Assembly (NCBI RefSeq): GCF_000252125.1
Contig: NZ_AHKF01000004.1
Span: 62,001 to 126,000 of the forward strand
Reading direction: 5' to 3'
DNA from: Flavobacterium frigoris PS1
GTDB taxonomy: Bacteria; Bacteroidota; Bacteroidia; Flavobacteriales; Flavobacteriaceae
DNA length: 64,000 nucleotides
This document shows, in pieces, positions 7,961 through 16,360 of this stretch (positions within the stretch are counted from its first letter, which is position 1; the number at the start of each line of letters is the position of its first letter). The position numbers were made by a program, and so were the translations under genes. Below the pieces are notes generated by a model. The model worked only from the letters and a program-made list of their open reading frames with translations, was not told the DNA's origin and ran no database searches.

Positions 7961-9430
7961 TTATTGTTCTAAAAATTGCTTATTTATCAAATCTGACACT
8001 AATTTTCCTGATATTAATGCCGGAGGGACGCCTGGTCCTGGCACGGTTAATTGCCCTGTGAAATATAAATTATTCACCTTTTTGCTTTTCAGTTTGGGTC
8101 TTAAAAATGCGGTCTGCATTAAAGTATTAGCCATTCCGTAAGCATTCCCTTTGTAGGAGTTATACTCTTGCACAAAGTCATTTTTACAAAATGATATTTT
8201 AAAGATAATGTTATTTTTTATACTTTGTTGCGTTAAAACCTCAAATCGACTTATTATTTTATTGAAATATTCCTCTCTTAAGTCCTCAGTATCATTAATA
8301 CCAGGGGCTAGTGGGATGAGAAAAAATCCTGATTCCATACCTTCTGGCGCAGCCGTTTTATCGGTCAACGATGGAAAGTTAGCATAGAACAAAGGGTCCT
8401 TTGGCCATTGCGGAGCATCATAAATATCCTTCGCGTGCTGATAAAAATCAACATCAAAAAACAAAGCATGATGCGAGATGTTTTCTATTTTTTTGTTAAA
8501 CCCCACATAAAACAATAATGACGAAGGAGCAAATACGCGGCTGTTCCAATATTGTTCTGAATACACCCGATGTTCAATATCCAATAAGGTTTCTGTGTGA
8601 TGGTAATCAGCACCGCTCAAAACTATATCAGAAAATATGGTTTGACCATTGACAATTATCGCCTTAGCGGACTTGTTTTCGACAATGATCTTCTCAATAT
8701 TTGAATCAGTATGAAAAACAACGCCTAATTCTCTTGCAAGACTTTCCATTGCATGAACTACATCAAACATTCCAGTTTTAGGATGCCAAGTTCCCAAACC
8801 AAAATCAGCATAATTCATAAAACTATAGAATGATGGCGTATCTGACGGTTTTGCTCCAAGAAACAAAACAGGAAATTCCAAAATCTGGATTAACCTTTCG
8901 TTTTTAAATTTTTTGCGAACGTCCCGACTTATGTTACTGAAAAATTGTCCTATTTTTTTTGTAGTTTCTACAGTGACCAGCTCTAATGCTAAAACACCTG
9001 GGCGGTATACCAAATCTTTAATAGCAATATCATAATTGCTTTTGGCCTCAGTTATAAATTTATTCAGCACCTTACCGCTTCCTTTTTCTATGGATTCAAA
9101 AGTGGCTTCGATTTCTTCTAAATTATCTGCAATAGCGATAAATTCGTTTTCGCCAAAATAAACCCTGTAAGCCGGAGAGAGTTTGATGAGCTCATAATAA
9201 TCGGATGTTTTCTTACCGAAATCAGCGAAAAAACGGTCAAAAACGTCAGGCATCCAGTACCAACTGGGTCCCATATCAAACGTAAATCCGTCTTTCTTTA
9301 GTTGTCGTGCTCTTCCTCCTATTGATGCATTCTTCTCAAAAACACTTACTTCATGACCACTTTTAGCTAAATAGCATGAAGCAGACAATGCTGAAAATCC
9401 TGAGCCTATAATTGTAATTTTCTTTTTCAT
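7961..9430 (-). CDS. crtI: Phytoene desaturase
   Basis: A 489-residue CrtI-type FAD-dependent desaturase that converts phytoene to lycopene at the membrane. The N-terminal dinucleotide motif is IIGSGFSALSASCYLAKSG with VFEKNASIGGRA. The C-terminal family signature is NLYFTGQLTVPGPGVPPALI. Length matches bacterial CrtI. It is the first carotenoid gene of the operon. A separate -7 box lies in the short gap to the regulator gene, so it may be transcribed both alone and by readthrough from the regulator. Confidence 0.93.
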   Translation of the reverse strand: MKKKITIIGSGFSALSASCYLAKSGHEVSVFEKNASIGGRARQLKKDGFTFDMGPSWYWMPDVFDRFFADFGKKTSDYYELIKLSPAYRVYFGENEFIAIADNLEEIEATFESIEKGSGKVLNKFITEAKSNYDIAIKDLVYRPGVLALELVTVETTKKIGQFFSNISRDVRKKFKNERLIQILEFPVLFLGAKPSDTPSFYSFMNYADFGLGTWHPKTGMFDVVHAMESLARELGVVFHTDSNIEKIIVENKSAKAIIVNGQTIFSDIVLSGADYHHTETLLDIEHRVYSEQYWNSRVFAPSSLLFYVGFNKKIENISHHALFFDVDFYQHAKDIYDAPQWPKDPLFYANFPSLTDKTAAPEGMESGFFLIPLAPGINDTEDLREEYFNKIISRFEVLTQQSIKNNIIFKISFCKNDFVQEYNSYKGNAYGMANTLMQTAFLRPKLKSKKVNNLYFTGQLTVPGPGVPPALISGKLVSDLINKQFLEQ

Positions 9431-9463
9431 TTGTTTAGCAAATATAATAAATGTTTAAACAAA
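9430..9463 (-). promoter_or_regulatory. crtI promoter flanked by inverted repeat
   Basis: The - strand contains TATATTTG at 9439-9446, matching the TAnnTTTG -7 box. It is bracketed by the inverted repeat TTTGTTTA (9430-9437) and TAAACAAA (9456-9463). The same TAAACAAA and TTAAACAT words recur in front of the regulator gene, so this may be an operator. The link to the MerR protein is inferred. Confidence 0.45.
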
Positions 9464-9465
9464 AA

Positions 9466-10362
9466 CTACAGTTTTCCCACTAATTCATTAATCGAATCAA
9501 AAACAGAGATTTTATCTGAAATACCTTTTGTTTCAATAAATTCAGTTAACCGTCCTAAGTACCACAATTCCGTATTGTCATCAAGAAGCTCCTCTGCCAT
9601 TTTTTGAACATATTCATTAACTACATCTCTTTCTGGTTGTACCGTCATATAAGAAACGAAAACTATAGAATGAAAATGTTTCTTTAGATCTTTCAAATTA
9701 TCAATTGGCATACTTTCGCCAAGATAGACTGTCTTGTAACCATGCAATAGAATCTCGTAATTCAAATACATCAAACCTAATTCGTGTATTTCATTCATTG
9801 GAAGCGAAAGTACAAAGACCGTATCCACTTTTGTACGTTTAAAACCTTGAAGTTTTTCCGTGTTAGTCAACAACTTTTGTTTAATCAAGTAACTAACAAA
9901 ATGTTCATGTGCAGGAGTGATTGTATCTGTCTGCCATAACACACCCAACTCTTGCAATAAAGGGATGAAAACTTCATGAAAGACCTCTTTGAAGGACTTC
10001 TCTGCAATCAACCAATTGTAAGTATTGAGAAATAATTCCTCGTCATAGTTCATCATTGCCATTTTAAAAGCACTAATAGCATGACTTTTAGCATTTTTTG
10101 AAGATATTATTTCTCTAACAAGTGAAGGGATTTTTTCTTCAGAATAGGATGCGATTTTTGAAATTTTATATCCGTATTCATGTAACAAAGTGATGTTTAG
10201 CAGTTTTTGCAAACTAGCTAAATCATACAATCTGATATTGGTGTCTGTTCGCATGGGCTGCAATACATTGTATCTTTTTTCCCAAATTCGTATCGTATGA
10301 GCCTTTATGCCTGAAAGATTTTCGAGATCCTTTATACTAAAGACACTTTTTACATTGTTCAT
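9466..10362 (-). CDS. MerR-type regulator with CarH/LitR B12-binding domain (light sensor)
   Basis: A 298-residue regulator. Residues 1-75 form a MerR winged helix (VFSIKDLENLSGIKAHTIRIWEKRY). Residues 85-170 form the helical cap and 178-298 a cobalamin-binding Rossmann domain. The cap has W143-x9-E153-H154, and the B12 domain has E191-x-H193-x-x-G196 followed by VYLGESMPIDNL. These are the signature residues of CarH/LitR photoreceptors: the cap tryptophan and the histidine that ligates cobalt. In that family, adenosylcobalamin-bound oligomers repress carotenoid genes in the dark, and light breaks the Co-C bond and releases DNA. It sits directly upstream of crtI. Light regulation is inferred from motifs and position. 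Confidence 0.88.
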   Translation of the reverse strand: MNNVKSVFSIKDLENLSGIKAHTIRIWEKRYNVLQPMRTDTNIRLYDLASLQKLLNITLLHEYGYKISKIASYSEEKIPSLVREIISSKNAKSHAISAFKMAMMNYDEELFLNTYNWLIAEKSFKEVFHEVFIPLLQELGVLWQTDTITPAHEHFVSYLIKQKLLTNTEKLQGFKRTKVDTVFVLSLPMNEIHELGLMYLNYEILLHGYKTVYLGESMPIDNLKDLKKHFHSIVFVSYMTVQPERDVVNEYVQKMAEELLDDNTELWYLGRLTEFIETKGISDKISVFDSINELVGKL

Positions 10363-10383
10363 GATTTATAACTATTTATTAAA

Positions 10384-10428
10384 CAAATGTAAAATAAATA
10401 AATTAATTAATCTCAATTAATTAAACAT
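10384..10428 (-). promoter_or_regulatory. Promoter and possible operator of the MerR/B12 regulator
   Basis: The - strand has TACATTTG at 10384-10391 (-7 box) and a TTG 22 bases upstream (10414-10416), slightly wider than the usual spacing. Two copies of the palindrome TTAATTAA separated by a few bases, TAAACAAA at 10380-10387 and TTAAACAT at 10421-10428 overlap it. Shared words with the crtI promoter suggest autorepression. Confidence 0.4.
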
Positions 10429-10554
10429 GATTGCTATTAGTATCCATCTACAACAAAAATAAGCGGCGCATAACATCCTCAAATAAGGTTATTTAAAGAA
10501 CTAAAACACACAGTATCCACTATATAAATTAACAAAAAATCGAATGATATTGTA

Positions 10555-11517
10555 CTACCCCAGAGTCACTTTATCGTAAGAATTCAATTTATCCAAATTT
10601 AAAATAGTTTTGGAGCTGTCATTACTTCTAGTATACATGGGCTCAAACTTAGCTCCATAAACAACCTCATCAAAAGTATAGGAGGTACGGATGGCGACTG
10701 TATTGCTGAACATATCATCAAATGTTTTTACAAAAACAACAATTTCACCGTTAGTATTGGCAAAATCATCTTCATTGAATTGAAATAACGGGCTGTCTTC
10801 AGTAATAGGATGAACCAAAGTCCAACTTAAGGAAAGTGCATTAATCTTCTCTAATTCTAAATCCAATGAATAAAACTTATTCACCAATTTCCCGTTTTCT
10901 TCAATACTCATCCCGAGCGTAATTTTAGCTTCGGCATCTGTAAAGTTGGTATTTTTAAAAGGCGTCAATCTTATCATCAAACCACTGATTTCACCGTAAG
11001 GTGCAATGACCGCATTATGCGAAAATTTCAAAAATGCCTTAGGCCTACTAAACCTTCCGAAAAACAAACCCGTTGCAATGGCAAAACTCAACAAACCAAT
11101 CAAAGCCTCTGCCGAAGATAGCGCACTAGTCAAAAAACCCGTAGGACTAATATGTCCATAACCAACAGTTGTAAAGGTTTGGGCACTAAAAAAGTACACC
11201 TGCCCAAATTTAACCCATTCACTATCTGAACCTGCAATTCCATCAAGATGTTCTACTCCGATTCCGTAGTATATCGAGGCAAACACAAAATTAATTCCCA
11301 CATAGAAAGACAAAATAATCATCATAAATTTCCAAACAGGCATATCAATCATGGTGTGATACCAGCTGGTGCGACGCAACACGTGCATCCCCCGTTTTTC
11401 TATGTTAGCTGTCCCGTTTTTATTGATAAAGCGGCCGCCATAACTATTCGCATTTGTACCGAAACCAGTATTTTTGTCTGCTTTTGCTTTTTGATTTACT
11501 CTTTTTAACAATGCCAT
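10555..11517 (-). CDS. Inward-rectifier-type potassium channel (KirBac)
   Basis: A 320-residue Kir-family channel protein. The selectivity filter TVGYG is at residues 117-121. It is flanked by outer helix 61-85 (VWKFMMIILSFYVGINFVFAS) and inner helix 130-155. The remainder is the cytoplasmic immunoglobulin-like Kir domain, with YGEISGLMIRLTPFKN and SLDLELEKINALSLSWTLVHPI. This matches bacterial KirBac proteins in length. It conducts potassium across the inner membrane. It is transcribed alone, on the same strand as the MerR gene but 190 bases upstream of it, and shows no obvious link to photoprotection. Confidence 0.92.
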   Translation of the reverse strand: MALLKRVNQKAKADKNTGFGTNANSYGGRFINKNGTANIEKRGMHVLRRTSWYHTMIDMPVWKFMMIILSFYVGINFVFASIYYGIGVEHLDGIAGSDSEWVKFGQVYFFSAQTFTTVGYGHISPTGFLTSALSSAEALIGLLSFAIATGLFFGRFSRPKAFLKFSHNAVIAPYGEISGLMIRLTPFKNTNFTDAEAKITLGMSIEENGKLVNKFYSLDLELEKINALSLSWTLVHPITEDSPLFQFNEDDFANTNGEIVVFVKTFDDMFSNTVAIRTSYTFDEVVYGAKFEPMYTRSNDSSKTILNLDKLNSYDKVTLG

Positions 11518-11569
11518 TTATTGATTCTTATATAAAAGTAAAATTACATAAAAATCACAAACAAGCGAA

Positions 11570-11914
11570 ACTAATATTTGATTGTGGACTACACACTTTC
11601 ATATTCTTTTTTATGTCTTAAGAGTAAAGGAATCTGCTTTTCAGACCGCTTGGTTTGTAGAATCCATGCTTACAGAACTGTTTATCCATTTTATCATTCG
11701 AACACATAAAAAAAATTTAAAAGCAAACTGGGTAAATACCTTTTCTAGCTCAGTATTTTTGAACTTTTGCTTACCATAATATTAGCTTATATGGCTTTCG
11801 CAAATGAAATTGGCTTGTCTCCCTTACCCATTATCAATTTTACCGCAATGCTAATTATCGTAGCAACATATATTATAACTGCCAATATTTTAAAAGTATG
11901 GTTTTTGAAAAGAT
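11570..11914 (+). pseudogene. Decayed C-terminal tail of a P-type cation ATPase (MgtA-like)
   Basis: Between the Kir gene and the phosphoribosyltransferase gene the + strand encodes pieces that read as the last transmembrane part of an MgtA-type P-type ATPase. One frame gives FQTAWFVESMLTELFIHFII followed by RTHK. After a stop near 11779, another frame gives ILAYMAFANEIGLSPLPIIN and ends WFLKR at a stop at 11912-11914. A frameshift near 11770 and probably another near 11600 break it. Everything upstream of the last four or so helices is absent, so this is a gene relic and not expressed as an enzyme. The family call rests on recollected MgtA C-termini. Confidence 0.65.
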
Positions 11915-12101
11915 AGAGGAGTGGCTAAAATATTTTGTAAGAATAGTTTCTAATTGCTTAAAACTTCATTCACACAGAACTCAAAACAAAGCATATTTCA
12001 TGCAAAAACCTTAAATAAACAATAGAATACTTATCATAACTATCTTAAAATCAGTATCTTTACACAGATAGTCGTCTTATTGTTAATTAAAACTTATAGT
12101 C

Positions 12102-12737
12102 ATGTACGAATCGCTTTTTAAAGATAGAATAGAGGCTGGTTTATTACTTTCGGAGAAATTAAAACGATATCAAGACAGTAATTCGGTTATTATCGCCGTA
12201 CCCAAAGGTGGCGTACCCGTAGGTCATGAGATTGCAAAAAGACTACATCTTACACTAGATATTGTCCTCTCTAAAAAAACAGAAAATCCTTCAAACAAAG
12301 AATTTGCTACTGGAGCTGTATCCCAAGATTTCGTTATAGTTGACGAACGCCCAGACGTCCAAAAAGAACATATAGAACAGAAAACCATCATGCTCAGAGA
12401 ATTGTTACTTGAAAAATACCAACTTTATAGAAGTAATCACGAGCCTATTGCTGTTACAGGCAAAAATGTAATTATTGTCGATGATGGTATAGCAACCGGA
12501 AACACCCTACTACTAAGTATTGCCATGTTGCGAAAAAAAAGTCCAGCAAAAATCATAGTTGCGGTACCTGTTTTACCTTATGACACCTTGAACACATTCG
12601 AGCAGAATACAGATGAATTGATCTATCTGGATGCTTCCAAAAATTTTAGGGGAGTTGGCGGCTTCTATCAGAAATTTTATCAGATAGAAGACGATGAAGT
12701 GATTAAGATGCTCAGCGACAGCAAACCAAATGAATAG
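12102..12737 (+). CDS. Phosphoribosyltransferase-family protein
   Basis: A 211-residue type I phosphoribosyltransferase-like protein. The PRPP-binding loop is NVIIVDDGIATGNTLLLSI at about residues 124-142, and the early PKGGVPVGHEIAKRL segment is typical of the family found with dienelactone-hydrolase-like proteins. The substrate is unknown; homologues are often annotated only as phosphoribosyltransferase. It is followed after 39 bases by a hydrolase gene. That two-gene arrangement is one I recall from other bacteria and suggests joint function in a stress or nucleotide-modification process. Confidence 0.8.
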   Translation: MYESLFKDRIEAGLLLSEKLKRYQDSNSVIIAVPKGGVPVGHEIAKRLHLTLDIVLSKKTENPSNKEFATGAVSQDFVIVDERPDVQKEHIEQKTIMLRELLLEKYQLYRSNHEPIAVTGKNVIIVDDGIATGNTLLLSIAMLRKKSPAKIIVAVPVLPYDTLNTFEQNTDELIYLDASKNFRGVGGFYQKFYQIEDDEVIKMLSDSKPNE

Positions 12738-12776
12738 AAAATAGGAATAAAATAATATTATTTAAAACATTCCAAA

Positions 12777-13427
12777 ATGAAGAAATTAGAAATAGACATT
12801 CCCTTAACTTCAGTCACACTGAAAGGGGATTTAGTCATTCCTGAAAATGCAACTGCTATTGTTGTTTTTTCATATGGAAGCGGTAGCAGTAGATTCAGCA
12901 ACAGAAACAGGATGCTTGCTGAATTAATCCAAAAACAAAACATTGGCACCCTATTATTCGATTTGCTTACAGAAGAAGAAGATCAAGTTTATGCAAATAG
13001 ATTCAACGTTGACTTATTAGTCAGCCGATTGATAGAAACTACTGAATGGCTTATGGGTTACGATTCTGCAAAAGATTTACACATTGGTTATTTTGGAGCA
13101 AATACTGGTGCCGCATCAGCACTGCGAGCGGCAGCCTATTTTGGAGATAATATAAAAGCGGTAGTTTCTCGTAGCGGCAGACCTGATTTAGCTTTAAGCG
13201 CCTTGCATCAGGTAACAACGCCTACTTTATTGATTGTAGGCGGAATGGATGTTCCTGTTATAGGAATGAACAAAATGGCCTTTGATGAATTAGATACCGT
13301 AAAAGAGATGAAAATTGTTACTGGAGCAAGCCATCTTTTTGACGAAGCCGGAAAATTATTAGAAGTCGCAGATTTAGCTATTACTTGGTACAAAAAATAT
13401 TTAGTCATTAAAGAAATGTCATCTTGA
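12777..13427 (+). CDS. Alpha/beta hydrolase (dienelactone hydrolase family)
   Basis: A 216-residue alpha/beta hydrolase. The oxyanion region is VVFSYGSGSSRFSNRNR, and the nucleophile elbow is HIGYFGANTGAAS, where the usual Ser or Cys position of GxSxG appears to be Ala (GANTG). The late acid and histidine lie in LLIVGGMDVPV and GASHLFDEAG. The apparent loss of the nucleophile is odd but I believe it is typical of this phosphoribosyltransferase-linked subgroup. It probably forms an operon with the gene before it. A catalytic function cannot be asserted. Confidence 0.75.
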   Translation: MKKLEIDIPLTSVTLKGDLVIPENATAIVVFSYGSGSSRFSNRNRMLAELIQKQNIGTLLFDLLTEEEDQVYANRFNVDLLVSRLIETTEWLMGYDSAKDLHIGYFGANTGAASALRAAAYFGDNIKAVVSRSGRPDLALSALHQVTTPTLLIVGGMDVPVIGMNKMAFDELDTVKEMKIVTGASHLFDEAGKLLEVADLAITWYKKYLVIKEMSS

Positions 13428-13690
13428 TTATAACCTATAATAAAATATCAAAATCAAAAAACCCTTCTCCATGTATTTTTTTTGTTTATCCTATCTCTTT
13501 TAGGCTATTGACTTACAACTACTTGTTTTTAAAATACTAGACCACTACGATTCCTAATCTACTGAAAAGACCGCAGTAACAGATGAGGGCCTGCATTACA
13601 GTGCTTTAGCTCTCGAAGAATAAAAGTTACCACTAACATAGATAAATTTAATTATATTTGGATCTGCGAACAGTCCAAAATTCATTAAAA

Positions 13691-14374
13691 ATGCCAGACA
13701 AAAAACACATCGAAGATCATCCCTATATTACTTACAGCAAACCCATATTGACTGATAAGGAAATGTTAGAACGTTCCAAATCTTTTTATGATTTTATGGA
13801 TAACCGACGCTCTGTTCGTGAATTCTCTGATAAGCCAGTTCCGCGCAAAGTAATCGAGAACTTAATAAAAACTGCTTCAACAGCTCCTTCTGGCGCACAC
13901 AAACAACCTTGGACCTTTTGTGTAGTTGAAAATCCAGAAGTCAAAAAACAAATACGCATCGCGGCCGAAGAAGAGGAACTGGAAAGTTACGAATCCCGAA
14001 TGTCGAGCGATTGGCTGGAAGACTTGAAACCATTGGGAACGGATTGGCACAAACCCTTTTTAGAAACTGCTCCTTACCTGATAATTGTCTTTAGACGCAT
14101 TTATGAATTTGGAGCAGACGGAAAAAAGAAAAACAATTATTACGTTCAAGAAAGCGTAGTTCTCGCTTGTGGTTTTTTATTGGCTGCCATTCATGACGCA
14201 GGTTTAGTTTCACTAACACATACTCCAAGCCCAATGAATTTTATTAGCAAAATCTTAAATCGTCCCGAAAACGAAAAACCTTTTCTACTGATTCCTGTGG
14301 GTTATCCCGCAGATGAATGTTGGGTTCCGGACATACGACGAAAAGAACTAGAAGATATTTGCGTTTTTTATTAA
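13691..14374 (+). CDS. Nitroreductase-family flavoprotein
   Basis: A 227-residue FMN-dependent nitroreductase superfamily member, close to the iodotyrosine-deiodinase-like branch. FMN-binding features are FMDNRRSVREFSDKPVP and TASTAPSGAHKQPW, with HTPSPMNFISKIL and a C-terminal PVGYPADECWVPDI. The start is set at the ATG at 13691. A perfect -7 box TATATTTG (13653-13660) lies upstream and overlaps an alternative TTG start. The protein is cytoplasmic and NAD(P)H-dependent; the physiological substrate is unknown. It stands alone, with a 262-base gap before it that holds no recognisable gene. Confidence 0.88.
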   Translation: MPDKKHIEDHPYITYSKPILTDKEMLERSKSFYDFMDNRRSVREFSDKPVPRKVIENLIKTASTAPSGAHKQPWTFCVVENPEVKKQIRIAAEEEELESYESRMSSDWLEDLKPLGTDWHKPFLETAPYLIIVFRRIYEFGADGKKKNNYYVQESVVLACGFLLAAIHDAGLVSLTHTPSPMNFISKILNRPENEKPFLLIPVGYPADECWVPDIRRKELEDICVFY

Positions 14375-14465
14375 ACGAATTTGGCTTCATCTAGCAACCA
14401 TTCCAATAAAACATTAAAAAAAACATAGTACTCTAAAAAATTACAAACAAAAAAGAATCAAATAT

Positions 14466-15323
14466 ATGGCTTCAGGATTTTTTGCCCTTCTAGATGATAT
14501 TGCAGCACTTATGGATGACGTTGCGCTTATGAGTAAAGTTGCCACAAAAAAAACGGCAGGAATATTAGGAGATGATCTGGCTGTTAATGCAGAGAAAGCT
14601 TCTGGATTTGTTTCTTCACGAGAAATTCCAGTTTTATGGGCTATCACCAAAGGCTCTTTATTGAATAAGTTAATCATTTTGCCATTTGCCTTTTTACTAA
14701 GTGCCTTTGCTCCTTTAGCTATTACTATCATTTTAATCCTAGGAGCTGTTTATCTTGCCTATGAAGGAGCTGAAAAAATCTACGAATACATATTCCCTCA
14801 TCATTCAGAAAGCAAAATCGAAACGAAACCGCTAACCGAAGAGGAAATCTTACTTCTTGAAAAAGGCAAAATAAAATCAGCTATTGTAACTGATTTCATA
14901 CTATCTATAGAAATTGTAATAATTGCGCTGGGAACTGTTTTAGGCAAACCTATTTTAAACCAGATCATCGTAGTGACTTTTATTGCTTTCATAGCAACAA
15001 TAGGAGTCTACGGAATTGTTGCCCTTATAGTACGAATGGACGATTTAGGATTAGCATTAAGAAAAAGAAAAAGTTCTACAGCACAATTTACAGGAGGTGT
15101 ATTAATTCAAGCATTGCCACAAGTCATAAAAACCTTAGCCTTTGTAGGGACAATAGCTTTATTATTAGTAGCTGGAGGAATATTTGCTCATGAAATAGAA
15201 CTCTTACATCATTTTTTAACTAGCTTCCCTGATATTTTAAAAGAATTCATACTAGGCTTAATAGGTGGCATTATCGTTTTAGGTATCGTTTTGCTTTTAA
15301 AAAAAATCATTAAAAAGAAATAA
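14466..15323 (+). CDS. DUF808 membrane protein
   Basis: A 285-residue integral membrane protein of the DUF808/YedI family. The diagnostic start MASGFFALLDDIAALMDDVA is followed by KVATKKTAGILGDDLAVNAE. About five hydrophobic segments are visible, around residues 65-95, 135-160, 165-190, 215-240 and 255-280, and the protein ends with a lysine-rich tail. Function is unknown. It is placed eleven bases before a GNAT gene, so the two may share a transcript. Confidence 0.9.
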   Translation: MASGFFALLDDIAALMDDVALMSKVATKKTAGILGDDLAVNAEKASGFVSSREIPVLWAITKGSLLNKLIILPFAFLLSAFAPLAITIILILGAVYLAYEGAEKIYEYIFPHHSESKIETKPLTEEEILLLEKGKIKSAIVTDFILSIEIVIIALGTVLGKPILNQIIVVTFIAFIATIGVYGIVALIVRMDDLGLALRKRKSSTAQFTGGVLIQALPQVIKTLAFVGTIALLLVAGGIFAHEIELLHHFLTSFPDILKEFILGLIGGIIVLGIVLLLKKIIKKK

Positions 15324-15333
15324 ATAAAGTCCA

Positions 15334-15774
15334 ATGATTTCGATACAATTGATAGACACGAAAAATGATTTATACCAATTAGAAAGGGAACTTCGAAACA
15401 AAATTTTATTACGTCCCATAGGTATTCTAGACCATGCTTGGGAAATGCACGATGAAAAATCTTGGCACTTTGTAGCCGTTGAAAACGATAGTGTAATTGG
15501 CTGTGTAGTTTTGGTTCCATTGAACCAAGAACAAACTAAAACCCAACTCATGCAAATGGCGGTGGAAACCAATCAGCAGGGAAAAGGAATTGGCAAATTG
15601 CTAGTGAAAGAATTACTGGCTTTTTCTATATCTAATGAGATTAAAGAAGTGGTTTGTCATTCCAGAGACAATGCAGTGCCTTTTTACTTAAACTTAGGAT
15701 TTGAAATATATGATGAACCTTTCGTGGAAGTGGGAATTCAGCATTATCATATGAGAATTAATTTAGATAATTAA
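15334..15774 (+). CDS. GNAT-family N-acetyltransferase
   Basis: A 146-residue single-domain GNAT. The acetyl-CoA pyrophosphate loop is visible as QQGKGIGKLLVKELL at about residues 83-97, preceded by the strand TQLMQMAVE and followed by VCHSRDNAVPFYLNLGFEIYD. It resembles the ElaA/YjcF subgroup. The substrate is unknown. It lies between DUF808 and an SRPBCC gene with gaps of ten and nine bases, so a three-gene operon is likely. Confidence 0.85.
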   Translation: MISIQLIDTKNDLYQLERELRNKILLRPIGILDHAWEMHDEKSWHFVAVENDSVIGCVVLVPLNQEQTKTQLMQMAVETNQQGKGIGKLLVKELLAFSISNEIKEVVCHSRDNAVPFYLNLGFEIYDEPFVEVGIQHYHMRINLDN

Positions 15775-15783
15775 AAAGATATC

Positions 15784-16257
15784 ATGAATATAGACAACAC
15801 TTCTTACGCCGAAGCGGCAATGCTAATTAGAAAACCAATCTCAGAAGTATTTGAATCCTTTATCAATCCAGAAATCACGACCAAGTTCTGGTTTACAAAA
15901 TCCTCAGGAAAGCTCGAGGAAGGCAAATATATTGATTGGACCTGGGAAATGTACAGCAACCATACGGTAACTGTCAAAGTACTTGCCATTAAAGCAAACG
16001 AAGCCATTGTAATACAATGGGGAGAAGATGAAAAGGCTCTAGCCGAATGGGAATTTAATGATTTAGGCGATTCCAAAACCTTTGTTACAATAACCTATAA
16101 CGGAATTCAAGGAAGTACGGAGGAGATGTGCGCCCAAATTAGAGATACAACCGAAGGTTTTTCTTTAGTTTTAGCTGGACTAAAAGCCTACCTAGAACAT
16201 AATATTCAACTGAATTTAGTAGCAGATCGTTTTCCTGTAGAATTAACTGAGGAATAA
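15784..16257 (+). CDS. SRPBCC (AHSA1-like) protein
   Basis: A 157-residue START-like protein of the activator-of-Hsp90/AHSA1 type, with AAMLIRKPISEVFESFINPEITTKFWFTK at the start, IQWGEDEKALAEWEF in the middle and a long C-terminal helix from TTEGFSLVLAGLKAYLEHN. No catalytic residues are recognisable, and the ligand or partner is unknown. It follows the GNAT gene after nine bases and is likely the last gene of that operon. Confidence 0.8.
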   Translation: MNIDNTSYAEAAMLIRKPISEVFESFINPEITTKFWFTKSSGKLEEGKYIDWTWEMYSNHTVTVKVLAIKANEAIVIQWGEDEKALAEWEFNDLGDSKTFVTITYNGIQGSTEEMCAQIRDTTEGFSLVLAGLKAYLEHNIQLNLVADRFPVELTEE

Positions 16258-16360
16258 ATTGGATATAAAAAATAGCGGCTAGTGTATAAGAAATAACTAC
16301 TGTATTAAGAGATTGAAACAATGGCTTTTTTCCTTAAATTAGTTGAAATAAATAACCGCT

